From assembly GCA_016713035.1 (NCBI GenBank), contig JADJPW010000002.1, positions 372,001 through 436,000 of the forward strand: DNA of 64,000 nucleotides, read 5' to 3'. Below are positions 34,585 through 42,932 of this stretch, piece by piece. Each line of letters begins with the position of its first letter. Position 1 is the first letter of the stretch. Position numbers and translations under genes: made by a program. Below the pieces are notes generated by a model. The model worked only from the letters and a program-made list of their open reading frames with translations. It ran no database searches and was not told the DNA's origin. The DNA is from Verrucomicrobiaceae bacterium. Its GTDB lineage: Bacteria; Verrucomicrobiota; Verrucomicrobiia; Verrucomicrobiales; Verrucomicrobiaceae.

Positions 34585-35682
34585 ATGAATCGACGACTTT
34601 TCCTTCAAAACGCAGCCTTGTGGCCAGCTGCGGGCCTTTTGGCGGCTGATTCGACCACTTTGAGAAAACCATCCTCAAACGAGGAGAAAGCAATTCGAGG
34701 CATTGCAGAGGCCTTTTTGGCCGAAAACGGCCTTTTGGGCTTTTCGATTGCGTTTGGGAGTGCGGGCAAGATCGCCTTCGAAGAAGGTTACGGCTTCGCA
34801 GACGCTGAGAAGAAGGAGGCGGTGACTTCGCAGCACCTTTTTCGAATCGCGAGCATTTCAAAGCCGATCACGGCGACAGCAGTGATGATGGCGGTCGAAA
34901 AAGGCCTCTTGAAGCTCGATAGCACCGTTTTCGGTCCGAAGGGCATTTTGGGCGAAACGCATGGCAGCGGCCTGCCGGAGAAAATCACCGCCATCACCGT
35001 GGATCATCTGCTCACGCACACGAGCGGTGGTTGGGCGAATGACCGCAACGACCCGATGTTTGCCGACAAGGCGATGACGCACGACGAACTCATTCCTTGG
35101 GCATTGAAGAACGGTGTCCAGCCAGATGAACCGGGCAAAAAGTACGCTTACTCGAACTTCGGTTACTGTGTGCTAGGCCGTGTGCTGGAAAAAGTGACAA
35201 AGCTACCCTACGAGGCGCTTCTCACTCAGCATGTGCTTCCCAAGTGTGGCATCAGCGGCATGCAGATCGGCGGCAACACCCTGGCCGAGCGCCGACCACT
35301 GGAGGTGGTCTATCAGATGCCAGAAGCGGATGCGCCCTACCGCATGAACGTGGCGCGGATGGACTCACACGGTGGTTGGATCGCCACGGCGGGTGATCTG
35401 GTGCGCTTTGCCTCCAGTTTGCCCAAGCTGCTGAAAGAGGAGTCGATCCAAACCATGACCACCCCGGGCCTCAACGCGGGCTATGCACGCGGCTGGAACG
35501 TCAATTCAGCACCGAACTGGTGGCACACAGGCTCACTTCCCGGTACGACGACAATCCTAGTGCATACCGCGAAAGGAGTCTGCTGGGCAGGCCTCATCAA
35601 TGGTCGCAAAGAGGGCCTCAGCGGCCCACTGGACGAGCTGATGTGGAAGATCGGTCGCGTGGTGAAAAGCTGGCAAATTTAG
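34585..35682 (+). CDS. Serine hydrolase of the beta-lactamase/DD-peptidase fold
   Basis: The protein has 365 residues with a probable Tat-like leader (MNRRLFLQNAALWPAAGLLA). The active-site motifs are SISK near residue 93 (SxxK) and YSN near 189 (YxN). A late HTGS near 313 takes the place of KTG. It is of the Beta-lactamase Pfam group that includes esterases and D-aminopeptidases; resistance function cannot be inferred. The GC and spacing fit a stand-alone gene downstream of sdhB. Confidence 0.85.
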   Translation: MNRRLFLQNAALWPAAGLLAADSTTLRKPSSNEEKAIRGIAEAFLAENGLLGFSIAFGSAGKIAFEEGYGFADAEKKEAVTSQHLFRIASISKPITATAVMMAVEKGLLKLDSTVFGPKGILGETHGSGLPEKITAITVDHLLTHTSGGWANDRNDPMFADKAMTHDELIPWALKNGVQPDEPGKKYAYSNFGYCVLGRVLEKVTKLPYEALLTQHVLPKCGISGMQIGGNTLAERRPLEVVYQMPEADAPYRMNVARMDSHGGWIATAGDLVRFASSLPKLLKEESIQTMTTPGLNAGYARGWNVNSAPNWWHTGSLPGTTTILVHTAKGVCWAGLINGRKEGLSGPLDELMWKIGRVVKSWQI

Positions 35683-35788
35683 ACCTATTGCTTCGCAATT
35701 TCCCTCACAAAATAAGCCAGGCAAAAAGTAATGTGTGTTGTTGCGGCAAAGATCGGATGGTCTGCTTGCGTAGCCACAGGGCACTTCC

Positions 35789-36634
35789 ATGATCATCGAC
35801 ATTCATTCCCATGCTTGGAGTTTTCCGGCGGATTTTTCGGACGATTTTATCCGTCAGGCTGGCCGGGCGAGGCCTGGGCATGTGGTGGATCTGAGTGCGC
35901 GGTATGAGGCTTATCGGGCTGCGGCACCGGAGGAGACGCATACGGTCGTTTTCGGCGGGAAAGCTCGTCTGAGTGGAATCTGGGTGGATGATCGCACGGT
36001 GGCGGATTTTGTGGCTGAGGATGCGGCGCGGTTGACGGGCTTTTTATCGGTCGATCCGACGCAGGATGGCTGGGAGCGTGAGATGCGCTTCGGGCACGAG
36101 GAGCTCGGGCTACGGGGGATCAAGCTTTTGCCGATGTATGCGGGCTTTAGCCCGGATGATGCGGTTTTGGAGCCGTTGTGGCAGTATGCGGCAAAAAATG
36201 GCCTGCCTGTGCTGCTGCATATGGGGACGACTTTCATCGCGCAGGCTCCGCTTGCCTTTACTTTGCCGCGTTTGATCGATCCGGTGGCGACTCGGCACCC
36301 AGAGGTGAAGATCATCCTCGCCCACCTCGGTCATCCGTATGAGGGAGAGTGTGTCGTGACGGTTCGGAAGCATGAAAACGTCTTCGCGGATGTCAGTGCC
36401 CTGCATTACCGGCCGTGGCAGTTGTACCATTCGCTGATGCTGGTGCAGGAGTACGGTGTGTGGCATAAAGTGCTCTTTGGCACGGATTTCCCCTTCACCA
36501 CGGTGAATGCGTCCGTCGCGGGGCTGCGTGGCCTCAATGACATGCTGGAGGGGGCGAAGCTGCCGCGGCTCGATATGGATGAAGTCGAGGCGATGATCCA
36601 CCGCGACAGCTTGCGCCTGTTGGGGCTGCGCTGA
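35789..36634 (+). CDS. Amidohydrolase 2 family metal-dependent hydrolase
   Basis: The protein has 281 residues. It begins MIIDIHSHAWSFP (HxH-like metal motif). It continues with LRGIKLLPMYAGFSPDD, LPVLLHMGTTF, ILAHLGHPYEGE (metal His) and LFGTDFPFTT (final Asp), then HRDSLRLLGL. This is the ACMSD/Amidohydrolase_2 barrel, which acts on decarboxylation or lactone substrates; the particular one is unknown. It stands alone and ends at a strong hairpin shared with the convergent FKBP gene. Confidence 0.85.
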   Translation: MIIDIHSHAWSFPADFSDDFIRQAGRARPGHVVDLSARYEAYRAAAPEETHTVVFGGKARLSGIWVDDRTVADFVAEDAARLTGFLSVDPTQDGWEREMRFGHEELGLRGIKLLPMYAGFSPDDAVLEPLWQYAAKNGLPVLLHMGTTFIAQAPLAFTLPRLIDPVATRHPEVKIILAHLGHPYEGECVVTVRKHENVFADVSALHYRPWQLYHSLMLVQEYGVWHKVLFGTDFPFTTVNASVAGLRGLNDMLEGAKLPRLDMDEVEAMIHRDSLRLLGLR

Positions 36635-36640
36635 GGCATG

Positions 36641-36671
36641 AAAAAGGGCGGTTCGTCGCCGAACCGCCCTG
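36641..36671 (-). terminator. Rho-independent terminator for the FKBP gene
   Basis: AGGGCGGTTCG pairs with CGAACCGCCCT around a four-base loop. On the minus strand it is followed by TTTTT, so it terminates the FKBP gene and may also stop the convergent amidohydrolase transcript. Confidence 0.85.
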
Positions 36672-36696
36672 TGGGTAAATGTGCTGTGCTCTTGGC

Positions 36697-37578
36697 TTAT
36701 TTCACGATGCCGAGGAGCTCGACTTCAAAGATGAGGGTCTCACCTGGGCCGATGTCGTCACCGGCACCGGTGTCGCCGTAGGCGAGCTCGGATGGGATGA
36801 AGAAGCGGAACTTCGAGCCTGTGGGCATGAGCTGCACGCCTTCAGTCCAGCCTTTGATGACGCCTTGAAGGGGGAAGGTGATGGGCTCACCGCGCTCGAC
36901 GCTGCTGTCGAAGACTTTGCCATTGGTGAGGGTGCCGTGGTAGTGGACTTTCACCTGATCGGTGGCGGCAGGCTTCGGGCCGGAGCCTTCTTTCATGACT
37001 TCATATTGCAGGCCACTGGCGGTGGTGGTGACGCCTTTCTTTTTGCCGTTTTCTGCGAGGAATTTGGCTCCTGCGGCTTTGGCACCTGCAGCGCCTGCGG
37101 CACGCTCGGCCATCTCACGGGCTTCGTCTGCCTTCACGCGGGCTTCTTGCTTGGCCTGCATGACTTTGTTGAAGGCATCCATGGCGGCTTCGACGTCCGC
37201 GTTGGCGAATTTTTCTGGGGTTTTGCCACCGGAGGCGGCGAACTCGATGCCGGCTTTCAGGTTTTCCAGGTCGATGGCGATGCCTTCGGAGCGGAATTGC
37301 TGGCCGAGGCCGATGCCCATCGCGTAGCTGGGGGGCTTGGTGCCAGCAAAGGCGTCCTTCACGCCTTCGAGGAAGACGGCGAGGTCCACTTTTTCTTTTT
37401 GGCCGGCGAACTGGCCACCGACGTTCTTGCCGATGAAGTAGCTGACTTTGTCCATCGCAGGAGGTGCGGTGGGGGCGGCTTCGGCTTGTTTTGCTTCAGC
37501 GGGTTTGGCTTCTTGAGCTTGGAGGCTGCCGAGGGTGGACACGGCGGCGCAGAGGATGGCGGTGTGGAGTTTGTTCAT
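36697..37578 (-). CDS. FKBP-type peptidyl-prolyl isomerase (Mip/FkpA-like)
   Basis: The protein has 293 residues from ATG 37578. A signal peptide (MNKLHTAILCAAVSTLGSLQA) is followed by an Ala/Pro/Lys linker. An N-terminal dimerisation helix region follows (VSYFIGKNVGGQF, to about residue 180). The FKBP domain comes last (VKVHYHGTLTNGKVFDSSVERGEP, then FPLQGVIKGWTEGVQLM, and LAYGDTGAG). It folds proteins in the periplasm. Its length and two-part layout match Mip/FkpA proteins. It ends at the hairpin at 36641-36671. Confidence 0.92.
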   Translation of the reverse strand: MNKLHTAILCAAVSTLGSLQAQEAKPAEAKQAEAAPTAPPAMDKVSYFIGKNVGGQFAGQKEKVDLAVFLEGVKDAFAGTKPPSYAMGIGLGQQFRSEGIAIDLENLKAGIEFAASGGKTPEKFANADVEAAMDAFNKVMQAKQEARVKADEAREMAERAAGAAGAKAAGAKFLAENGKKKGVTTTASGLQYEVMKEGSGPKPAATDQVKVHYHGTLTNGKVFDSSVERGEPITFPLQGVIKGWTEGVQLMPTGSKFRFFIPSELAYGDTGAGDDIGPGETLIFEVELLGIVK

Positions 37579-37747
37579 GGAGAGGAGAAGCCTAAGCGCC
37601 TGTGATAACCCGGTCAATCAAAGCCTCGCCCGCTTTGGCTCAAAATGAGGCATCTGGGGGGATGGCGACTGTTTTTGGGGCGCAGTCCGGCATTGCATCC
37701 AGGCCGCGCCCCTGCATCTCTGCGCTCCGCCACCTCGCATTATCCGA

Positions 37748-38683
37748 ATGAAACGCCTCCTCGCTCCTCTCCTCCTGCTCGCTGCGGCTATCGTCAGCGC
37801 TGTCAGCTTTGCCGCCCCCGGCGCTGCGAAGCACAAAATCCTCTTTTTCACCAAATCCAGCGGCTACGAGCACGAGGTGATCTCGTGGAAAAAGGGCCGC
37901 CCCAGTCACGCGGAGAAAATTCTGCTCGAGCTCGGTGCGAAAAACGGTTGGGAGTTCGAGTTCAGCAAAGATGGCAGCAAGTTCAGCAAAGAGTACTTGG
38001 CGCAGTTCGATACGGTGATGTTTTACACCACGGGGGACTTATGCAGCCCTGGCACGGATGGCCAGCCGCCCATGTCGCCGGAGGGGAAGCAGGCCCTATT
38101 CGATCATATCCGCTCGGGGAAGGGCTTTGTCGGCACGCATAGCGCCAGCGATACCTTCCACACGAACAATGAGTCCAAGAAAGGCCCGGACCGCTATCTG
38201 AACCATGGTGAGAAGGCGGATGCGTATGTGCGCTTCCTCGGTGGCGAGTTCATCAAACACGGAGCGCAGCAAGAGGCGCGGAATACCGTGGTGAACCCGA
38301 AATTCCCCGGATTCGAGAGCGTGGGCAAGGAATACAGCTTCATGGAGGAATGGTACTCGCTAAAGGACTTCACGCCTGACATCCATGTGCTCAGTGTGAT
38401 CAATGACCCAGCGATGAAGGGCAAGGAATACGAGCGTCCGGCCTATCCGAGCACCTGGGCGCGGAAGGAAGGCTCTGGTCGCGTCTTTTACACCGCCATG
38501 GGCCACCGCGATGATGTGTGGACGAATCCCGTCTTCCAAAACATCCTCACCGGAGCGCTGAACTGGACCAATGGTGATGTGCAGGCCGAAACGCCCGCAA
38601 ACATCCAAGAAGTCGCTCCGCAGGCCTACACGAATCCGCCCTACGTCGAGCCTCCTCCGCCGAAACCAGCGAAGAAGAAGTGA
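37748..38683 (+). CDS. ThuA family (trehalose-utilisation-like) secreted protein
   Basis: The protein has 311 residues with a signal peptide (MKRLLAPLLLLAAAIVSAVSFA). The fold motifs are KILFFTKSSGYEHEVI, FDTVMFYTTGDLC, KGFVGTHSASDTF, EEWYSLKDF and GRVFYTAMGHRDDVW, all typical of ThuA proteins (class I glutamine-amidotransferase-like fold without the catalytic triad). These are common in PVC bacteria, often next to dehydrogenases and sulfatases. Activity is unproven. It ends in a Pro/Lys tail and abuts the stop of the convergent His-rich gene. Confidence 0.9.
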   Translation: MKRLLAPLLLLAAAIVSAVSFAAPGAAKHKILFFTKSSGYEHEVISWKKGRPSHAEKILLELGAKNGWEFEFSKDGSKFSKEYLAQFDTVMFYTTGDLCSPGTDGQPPMSPEGKQALFDHIRSGKGFVGTHSASDTFHTNNESKKGPDRYLNHGEKADAYVRFLGGEFIKHGAQQEARNTVVNPKFPGFESVGKEYSFMEEWYSLKDFTPDIHVLSVINDPAMKGKEYERPAYPSTWARKEGSGRVFYTAMGHRDDVWTNPVFQNILTGALNWTNGDVQAETPANIQEVAPQAYTNPPYVEPPPPKPAKKK

Positions 38684-39925
38684 TCAATAGATCATCGCGT
38701 CATCTGGCGCGGTGGTAGGCTCGATTTTGCTGACCTCAATGACGGGGACGGTCTGATCGTTTTCTTTCTTGTAGCCCACTTTGCCGATGACTTTGACCCA
38801 GGAGCTGTCTTTGAACTCGGGGGCTTTTTTACCGAAGTCGATGGGCACGCTGTAAGGCCGCGCATCAGCAGCGCAGCACTGCACGAGCATGCGGAAGATG
38901 CGCATACGGTGGCCATTGTCGTTGTTGACCTTTTCTGGGAGGATCTGCGCGGTCGTCTCCACCGTCTGGCCTGTGAGCACGCGCTGCACTTCGATGTCGC
39001 CGCCCGTGTAGTAGATTTCAGGCACTTCGAGGAGGAAGTTGCCATCTTTGCTCATGGGGACCTGTTTTTTCAGATCTTCGAGCGTAAAGCTGCCGTAGCT
39101 CTTGGCCTCGGCAGCGGGCTTCGGGGCGTTTTGAGCATTCGGTGGCTCGCCGGGTTTTGCAGGCACTGCGGGCAAAGCTGGGGGCAGGGGAGCGGAATTT
39201 GTCTGCGTGGTCGCGGTAGCCACGGTAGGTGCGGTAGCCACAGTAGGTACTTTTTCGCTACCTGGGGTGTCTTTGCGCAGAGAGAACTGCTCGGCACGCG
39301 TGGTGTCGCTGTAGTTGGGGTTGTAGAGTCCCTTGTTCGCGATGGCGGTAGGGCTGTAGCGATCCGGGGTGGATAGCGCCGCCCATGTGAGAGGTGCGAT
39401 GAGGATGGCCAGAGCGCCGATGCGGCCCGGCCAGGCGCTTTCTTCCAAAATGCCGTGCGCATGCCCATGGTCATGATCGTGGGTATGTGTATGCGCGTGC
39501 TCATGCGTGTGATCACAGCAACCAGCGGCCTTTGGTGCGGCGTGGGCGTGGGTATGACCACAGCAGTCGCCATGCTGGTGGGAGTGGTCGTGGCCACAGC
39601 CTTCTTTGTGTGCGTGATCATGCTTTGGACCGTGATCGTGGCCGCAGCAGTCTCCGTGGTGGGCGTGATCGTGGTCATGATCATGGTCGTCATGCGCATG
39701 ATCGTGGCTACAGCAATCAGCCTCCTCGGAATGCATGGTGAGCAGATTGAACAAGGCGAGGACGACTAGACCGATGCCTGCTGCGAGCACCATCTCACGG
39801 AAGATGCCATCCGGTGGCAAATAGGCCACGATTCGGCCACTGGCGTAAAAATAGAGCATCACGCCGCCCCAAATGAGGAGCGTGGCGACACTGAGAAAGT
39901 GAACGAGTGTGCGTGTGGCGGACAT
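38684..39925 (-). CDS. YcgQ/TIGR03943-type membrane protein with large His-rich loop
   Basis: The protein has 413 residues. Two N-terminal helices (12-30 and 45-62) lead into a segment of about 95 residues (about 68-162) made almost entirely of His, Asp, Cys, Gly and Ala with repeated DHDH and CCGH, a strong metal-binding sequence. A helix and a Pro/Ala linker follow. The C-terminal domain (DLKKQVP, VEVQRVLTGQTVETT-type region, then RIFRMLVQCCAADARPYSVP) is the conserved YcgQ part. With the YraQ/DUF318 permease just upstream it forms a pair often tied to zinc or other metal homeostasis. The His loop favours that role. Confidence 0.8.
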   Translation of the reverse strand: MSATRTLVHFLSVATLLIWGGVMLYFYASGRIVAYLPPDGIFREMVLAAGIGLVVLALFNLLTMHSEEADCCSHDHAHDDHDHDHDHAHHGDCCGHDHGPKHDHAHKEGCGHDHSHQHGDCCGHTHAHAAPKAAGCCDHTHEHAHTHTHDHDHGHAHGILEESAWPGRIGALAILIAPLTWAALSTPDRYSPTAIANKGLYNPNYSDTTRAEQFSLRKDTPGSEKVPTVATAPTVATATTQTNSAPLPPALPAVPAKPGEPPNAQNAPKPAAEAKSYGSFTLEDLKKQVPMSKDGNFLLEVPEIYYTGGDIEVQRVLTGQTVETTAQILPEKVNNDNGHRMRIFRMLVQCCAADARPYSVPIDFGKKAPEFKDSSWVKVIGKVGYKKENDQTVPVIEVSKIEPTTAPDDAMIY

Positions 39926-39959
39926 GGTAGTTTCTGGTGTTAGAGTTCAGATGTCAGAT

Positions 39960-40943
39960 TCATTTCCTGAGACCTTCGATCAGGTTCATCCAGGGCACGG
40001 AGAGTGCCCCGATGAGGAAGAATAGGCCGATGAGCAGACCGATGACGACTTTCCGCTTAAAGACGCCGGAGTACATGAAGAGCAGCTTGATGTCCATCAT
40101 GGGGCCGAAGACGAGGAAGGCCAATTTTGCCGCCATGCTGAAGGAGGCCATCGGAGCGGCGATGAAGGCATCACTCGTGCTGCACAGGGAAAGGACCATC
40201 GCGATGCCCATGATGGAGGGCAGTGCCAGCCACTCGTTCCCAGCCACGCTGGCGAGGATGCTCTGGTCGATGCGGGTATTGAAGACCGACGTGATCACCA
40301 CGCCGATGGCGAAGTACATCGCGGTATCGAGGAAGTCCCGCATCGCTGTGCGCATGGCCTGCACCAGTCGGGTATTGAAGGGAGCAGTGGCTACAGCGTG
40401 CCCCGTTGCTGCTTCTGCAGAGCCAGCATCGATCTGAGCGGCCACATGATCACGCAGGATTTGAGAGGGCTTGAAGCGGATGATCACCAGCCCCACGATC
40501 ACCGCCACCAGCCAGCCCAGGGATAGACGAGCGATGGTCATTGTGGCATTCCCAGCGGTAGCAATGGACAGGCCCTGGAACTCTTTGAAAGCCGTCATGG
40601 TGCTGATCGCCACGATCGGATTCACAATGGGGGCGGAAAGCATGTACGTCACCGCGCAGGACACTGGCAGGCCTTTTTGCACCAAGCGCCGGATCACTGG
40701 CACGATGGCGCACTCGCAAACTGGAAAAACCAAGCCCAGAAAGCCTGCCATGATCGTGGAGAGAACACGGCTTTTCGGCAGCACACGCTCTAGCAGCCGC
40801 GGTGGCAAAAACGCATCAATAAAGCCAGAGAGCAACGTGCCAAAAAGGATGTACGGAGCCCCCTCAAAGACGATGCTCAGGAACGCGACGAGGACGTCGC
40901 CCAAGGGACTAGGATCTGGAAGTGCAGCGAGAATCAGGGACAT
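39960..40943 (-). CDS. YraQ/DUF318-type permease
   Basis: The protein has 327 residues. About eight to ten TM helices contain the family blocks PYILFGTLLSGFIDAFLPP, FPVCECAIVPVIRRLVQKG (the CEC motif) and YMLSAPIVNPIVAISTM, and near the end LCSTSDAFIAAPM and KLAFLVFGPMMDIKL. The family is predicted to move metal ions or related solutes; experimental data are scant. It is 34 bases upstream of the His-rich gene in one operon. The frame is intact. Confidence 0.85.
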   Translation of the reverse strand: MSLILAALPDPSPLGDVLVAFLSIVFEGAPYILFGTLLSGFIDAFLPPRLLERVLPKSRVLSTIMAGFLGLVFPVCECAIVPVIRRLVQKGLPVSCAVTYMLSAPIVNPIVAISTMTAFKEFQGLSIATAGNATMTIARLSLGWLVAVIVGLVIIRFKPSQILRDHVAAQIDAGSAEAATGHAVATAPFNTRLVQAMRTAMRDFLDTAMYFAIGVVITSVFNTRIDQSILASVAGNEWLALPSIMGIAMVLSLCSTSDAFIAAPMASFSMAAKLAFLVFGPMMDIKLLFMYSGVFKRKVVIGLLIGLFFLIGALSVPWMNLIEGLRK

Positions 40944-40954
40944 GTATGGTTTCT

Positions 40955-41128
40955 TTAAACGGAGCGAGGACTCGCCTTCAAGCGTGAAAGCTGTGCTTCC
41001 GTTGCTTTGGGGGCAGGCTCGATGAGAAGGGGGCCGCCAGCGCCCGGAGCATGAGCAAGCACAGCGTTTTTCTGGGGCTTTTCGTTTCCCGCTCCGCAGG
41101 AGAACAATGAAGGCGCTAGGATACGCAT
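40955..41128 (-). CDS. Small hypothetical protein upstream of the permease
   Basis: There are 57 residues from ATG 41128 with chromosome-like codon use. The start MRILAPSLFSCGAG looks like a very short lipoprotein leader, but its hydrophobic part is too short to be convincing. It stops 11 bases before the permease ATG, so it could be the first gene of that operon. The rest of 41129-41255 holds only the glnB leader and a short inverted repeat (GGAAGT/ACTTCC at about 41139-41156). Confidence 0.3.
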   Translation of the reverse strand: MRILAPSLFSCGAGNEKPQKNAVLAHAPGAGGPLLIEPAPKATEAQLSRLKASPRSV

Positions 41129-41255
41129 CAAAAGTCTCTGGAAGTTGGCATACTTCCCGCTACTTGTCGGTAATCGACGGTGCAGCCGGGAATCTCCGTT
41201 CTGACGGCCCTCATCGTTGCATTCCCTCCAAACCACACCTCTTATTGCCTCCACC

Positions 41256-41609
41256 ATGAAAAAGATCGAAGCCATTATCAAACCCTTCAAATTGGAGGAC
41301 GTCAAAGAAGCGCTCGCTGAGGTCGGCGTCGAAGGCATGACTGTCGTCGAGGTCAAGGGTTTCGGCCGTCAGAAAGGCCATACCGAAATCTACCGCGGCA
41401 GCGAATACACCGTTGATTTCCTCCCGAAGGTGAAAATCGAGGTCGTCGTCGATGACGACAGCTCTGCCCAAGTCGTCGGTGCTATCCAGAAGGCTGCGAA
41501 CACTGGTAAAATCGGTGACGGAAAGATTTTCGTCAGCGAAGTGCTCGATGCCGTCCGTATCCGCACTGGTGAGCGCGGCTCGGATGCCGTCGCTTCTAGC
41601 TCGAAGTAG
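41256..41609 (+). CDS. glnB: Nitrogen regulatory protein P-II
   Basis: The protein has 117 residues. It begins MKKIEAIIKPFKLEDVKEAL. The T-loop reads RQKGHTEIYRGSEYTVDFLPK with the uridylylation Tyr at position 51. The C-terminal GKIGDGKIFV and AVRIRTGERG bind ATP and 2-oxoglutarate. It signals carbon/nitrogen balance to glutamine synthetase control. GlnK-type proteins normally sit beside amtB. No amtB or glnA is adjacent, so GlnB-type is the likelier name. A terminator follows at 41634-41666. Confidence 0.93.
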   Translation: MKKIEAIIKPFKLEDVKEALAEVGVEGMTVVEVKGFGRQKGHTEIYRGSEYTVDFLPKVKIEVVVDDDSSAQVVGAIQKAANTGKIGDGKIFVSEVLDAVRIRTGERGSDAVASSSK

Positions 41610-41633
41610 GCTGAACACGGCTCTTTTTTGGAG

Positions 41634-41666
41634 AAACCGCCTTTGCCGTGTGCTAGGCGGTTTTTT
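41634..41666 (+). terminator. Rho-independent terminator after glnB
   Basis: AAACCGCCT pairs with AGGCGGTTT, followed by a run of T (TTTTTTCG). Confidence 0.85.
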
Positions 41667-41720
41667 CGTGCCAGCAGACGGCTTGTCACGCCGGGTGCTG
41701 GTCTGTATAGCTTGCCTAGT

Positions 41721-42203
41721 ATGAGTAAACCTCTCCTTAACCAGCCTGCGCCTCTTTTTAACGCCCCTGTCTGTGGCGGCGGATTTGCCGCAGATGCGAG
41801 GCTCGATCTGACTTCCCTGCTAGGTCGGCCGGTGGTGCTCTATTTTTACCCAAAGGACGATACTCCTGGCTGCACGCGGCAGGCCTGCGGTTTGCGCGAT
41901 GCGTGGGACAAACTGCGTCGCAAAGCTCATGTGCTCGGCATCAGCCCTGATCCCGTGCGGCGGCATGCGAAGTTTATCTCGAAGTATGAACTGCCTTTTG
42001 CGCTGGTGGCGGATGAGGATCACGCCATCGCTACGGCATACGGTGTGTGGGTCGAGAAGAGTCTCTACGGTCGGAAATACATGGGAGTCGAGCGCAGCAC
42101 GTTCATCCTCGATGCAGAGGGGCGGCTCCAGGCTATTCTGGAGAAGGTGAAGCCGGATGAGCATCTGGAGCTGGTGCTCCAAGCTCTGCGCAGCATGGAA
42201 TGA
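41721..42203 (+). CDS. bcp: Thioredoxin-dependent peroxiredoxin (Bcp/PrxQ type)
   Basis: The protein has 160 residues from ATG 41721. The core is VVLYFYPKDDTPGCTRQACGLRD, with the peroxidatic Cys51 and the resolving Cys56 five residues on, the atypical PrxQ arrangement. VLGISPDPVRRHAKFISKYELPF and ERSTFILDAEGRL follow. It reduces hydroperoxides in the cytoplasm using thioredoxin. Upstream codons in the same frame cover the glnB terminator, so the internal ATG is used. Confidence 0.92.
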   Translation: MSKPLLNQPAPLFNAPVCGGGFAADARLDLTSLLGRPVVLYFYPKDDTPGCTRQACGLRDAWDKLRRKAHVLGISPDPVRRHAKFISKYELPFALVADEDHAIATAYGVWVEKSLYGRKYMGVERSTFILDAEGRLQAILEKVKPDEHLELVLQALRSME

Positions 42204-42279
42204 CTCAGTGAGAGTGGCTCAACCGCGGCTGGGCATCGTGAACTCGCCAGTGGGGACCTCAAAGGTGCCGGTGGGCACT

Positions 42280-42477
42280 TCAGAGCGCCGTTTTTGCGCT
42301 CTCCATTGATGAAGGCCGGGCGGAAGGGGCGCTTCCCTGGTTTTTAAATGCCTCCACTTCCTCCTCGCTTGCTCCGTGAGCTTTGAGGCGGCTGGCTTCG
42401 ATGGTGCGGTGTCTTTGAATGTCTAACATGCTCGGGGATGTCGCCATTTTGACGTATGGCGAGGTTTTCTCGTTCAA
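42280..42477 (-). CDS. Small hypothetical ORF, possibly coupled to the CoA-binding gene
   Basis: There are 65 residues from TTG 42477, which overlaps the TGA of the 42842 gene (TTGA), or about 55 from ATG 42447. The peptide is helical and charged (IEASRLKAHGASEEEVEAFKNQ), rather like a short regulatory or linker protein. No family is recognised. The TTG start and short length keep confidence low. Confidence 0.35.
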   Translation of the reverse strand: MNEKTSPYVKMATSPSMLDIQRHRTIEASRLKAHGASEEEVEAFKNQGSAPSARPSSMESAKTAL

Positions 42478-42842
42478 AACTGGTCTGTATTCAGTAGCAC
42501 CAGTGTGCAGGCTTCTTCACACGCGATTCCTGCCTTCGTCAAATGTGTCTGTAAGGCGGCATTTTCGGTGCCTGGATTGAAGATCACGCGTTTTGGTTTT
42601 AGTGCGGTCAGTTTGTCTTGCAGGGCTGAGGAAATCGCGGGGCCGACATACATCGTCACCGTATCCACAATGACTTCGATGGTGCTGATATCTGCCACGA
42701 CGGGCACTCCCTCGATCTGAGTGAGCTTTGGATGCACGGGCAGCACCTCATGTCCGTGCTGGCGTAGCAGCAGTAGCGCCCGGTAGCTGTAGCGATCTGG
42801 ATTGTCACTGGCTCCGAGGATGACGACGCGTTCATGTTTCAT
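42474..42842 (-). CDS. CoA-binding domain protein (YccU-like)
   Basis: The protein has 122 residues from ATG 42842. The Rossmann start is VVILGASDNPDRYSYRALLLLRQHGHEVLPVHPK. ADISTIEVIVDTVTMYVG and the C-terminal VIFNPGTENAALQTHLTKAGIACEEACTLVLL follow. This is the small CoA-binding (succinyl-CoA synthetase-like) family that includes YccU; the physiological role is unknown. Upstream in-frame codons are AT-rich and non-conserved. It is divergent from the creatininase gene at 42933. Confidence 0.85.
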   Translation of the reverse strand: MKHERVVILGASDNPDRYSYRALLLLRQHGHEVLPVHPKLTQIEGVPVVADISTIEVIVDTVTMYVGPAISSALQDKLTALKPKRVIFNPGTENAALQTHLTKAGIACEEACTLVLLNTDQF

Positions 42843-42932
42843 AGGATAGACTTTATCTGGCATGAAATAGAACGACACGGAAACGCTTTTGCTATAACCA
42901 GCGTAGAACTTTAACCTGAACACTCGAAACTT

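Noticed and set aside
36679..37605. 308-residue plus-strand frame opposite the FKBP gene
   Set aside because: Gly/Phe/Asp-rich shadow of an unambiguous FKBP isomerase. No domain is seen.
39455..39741. Repeated CATGATCGTGG-like bases considered as a DNA repeat array
   Set aside because: They are the codons of the His/Asp-rich loop in the YcgQ-like protein; the repetition is at protein level.
41195..41225. Possible sigma-54 promoter before glnB (GG ... GC near CGTTGCAT)
   Set aside because: The GG-GC spacing is one base too long and the -24 box is poor.
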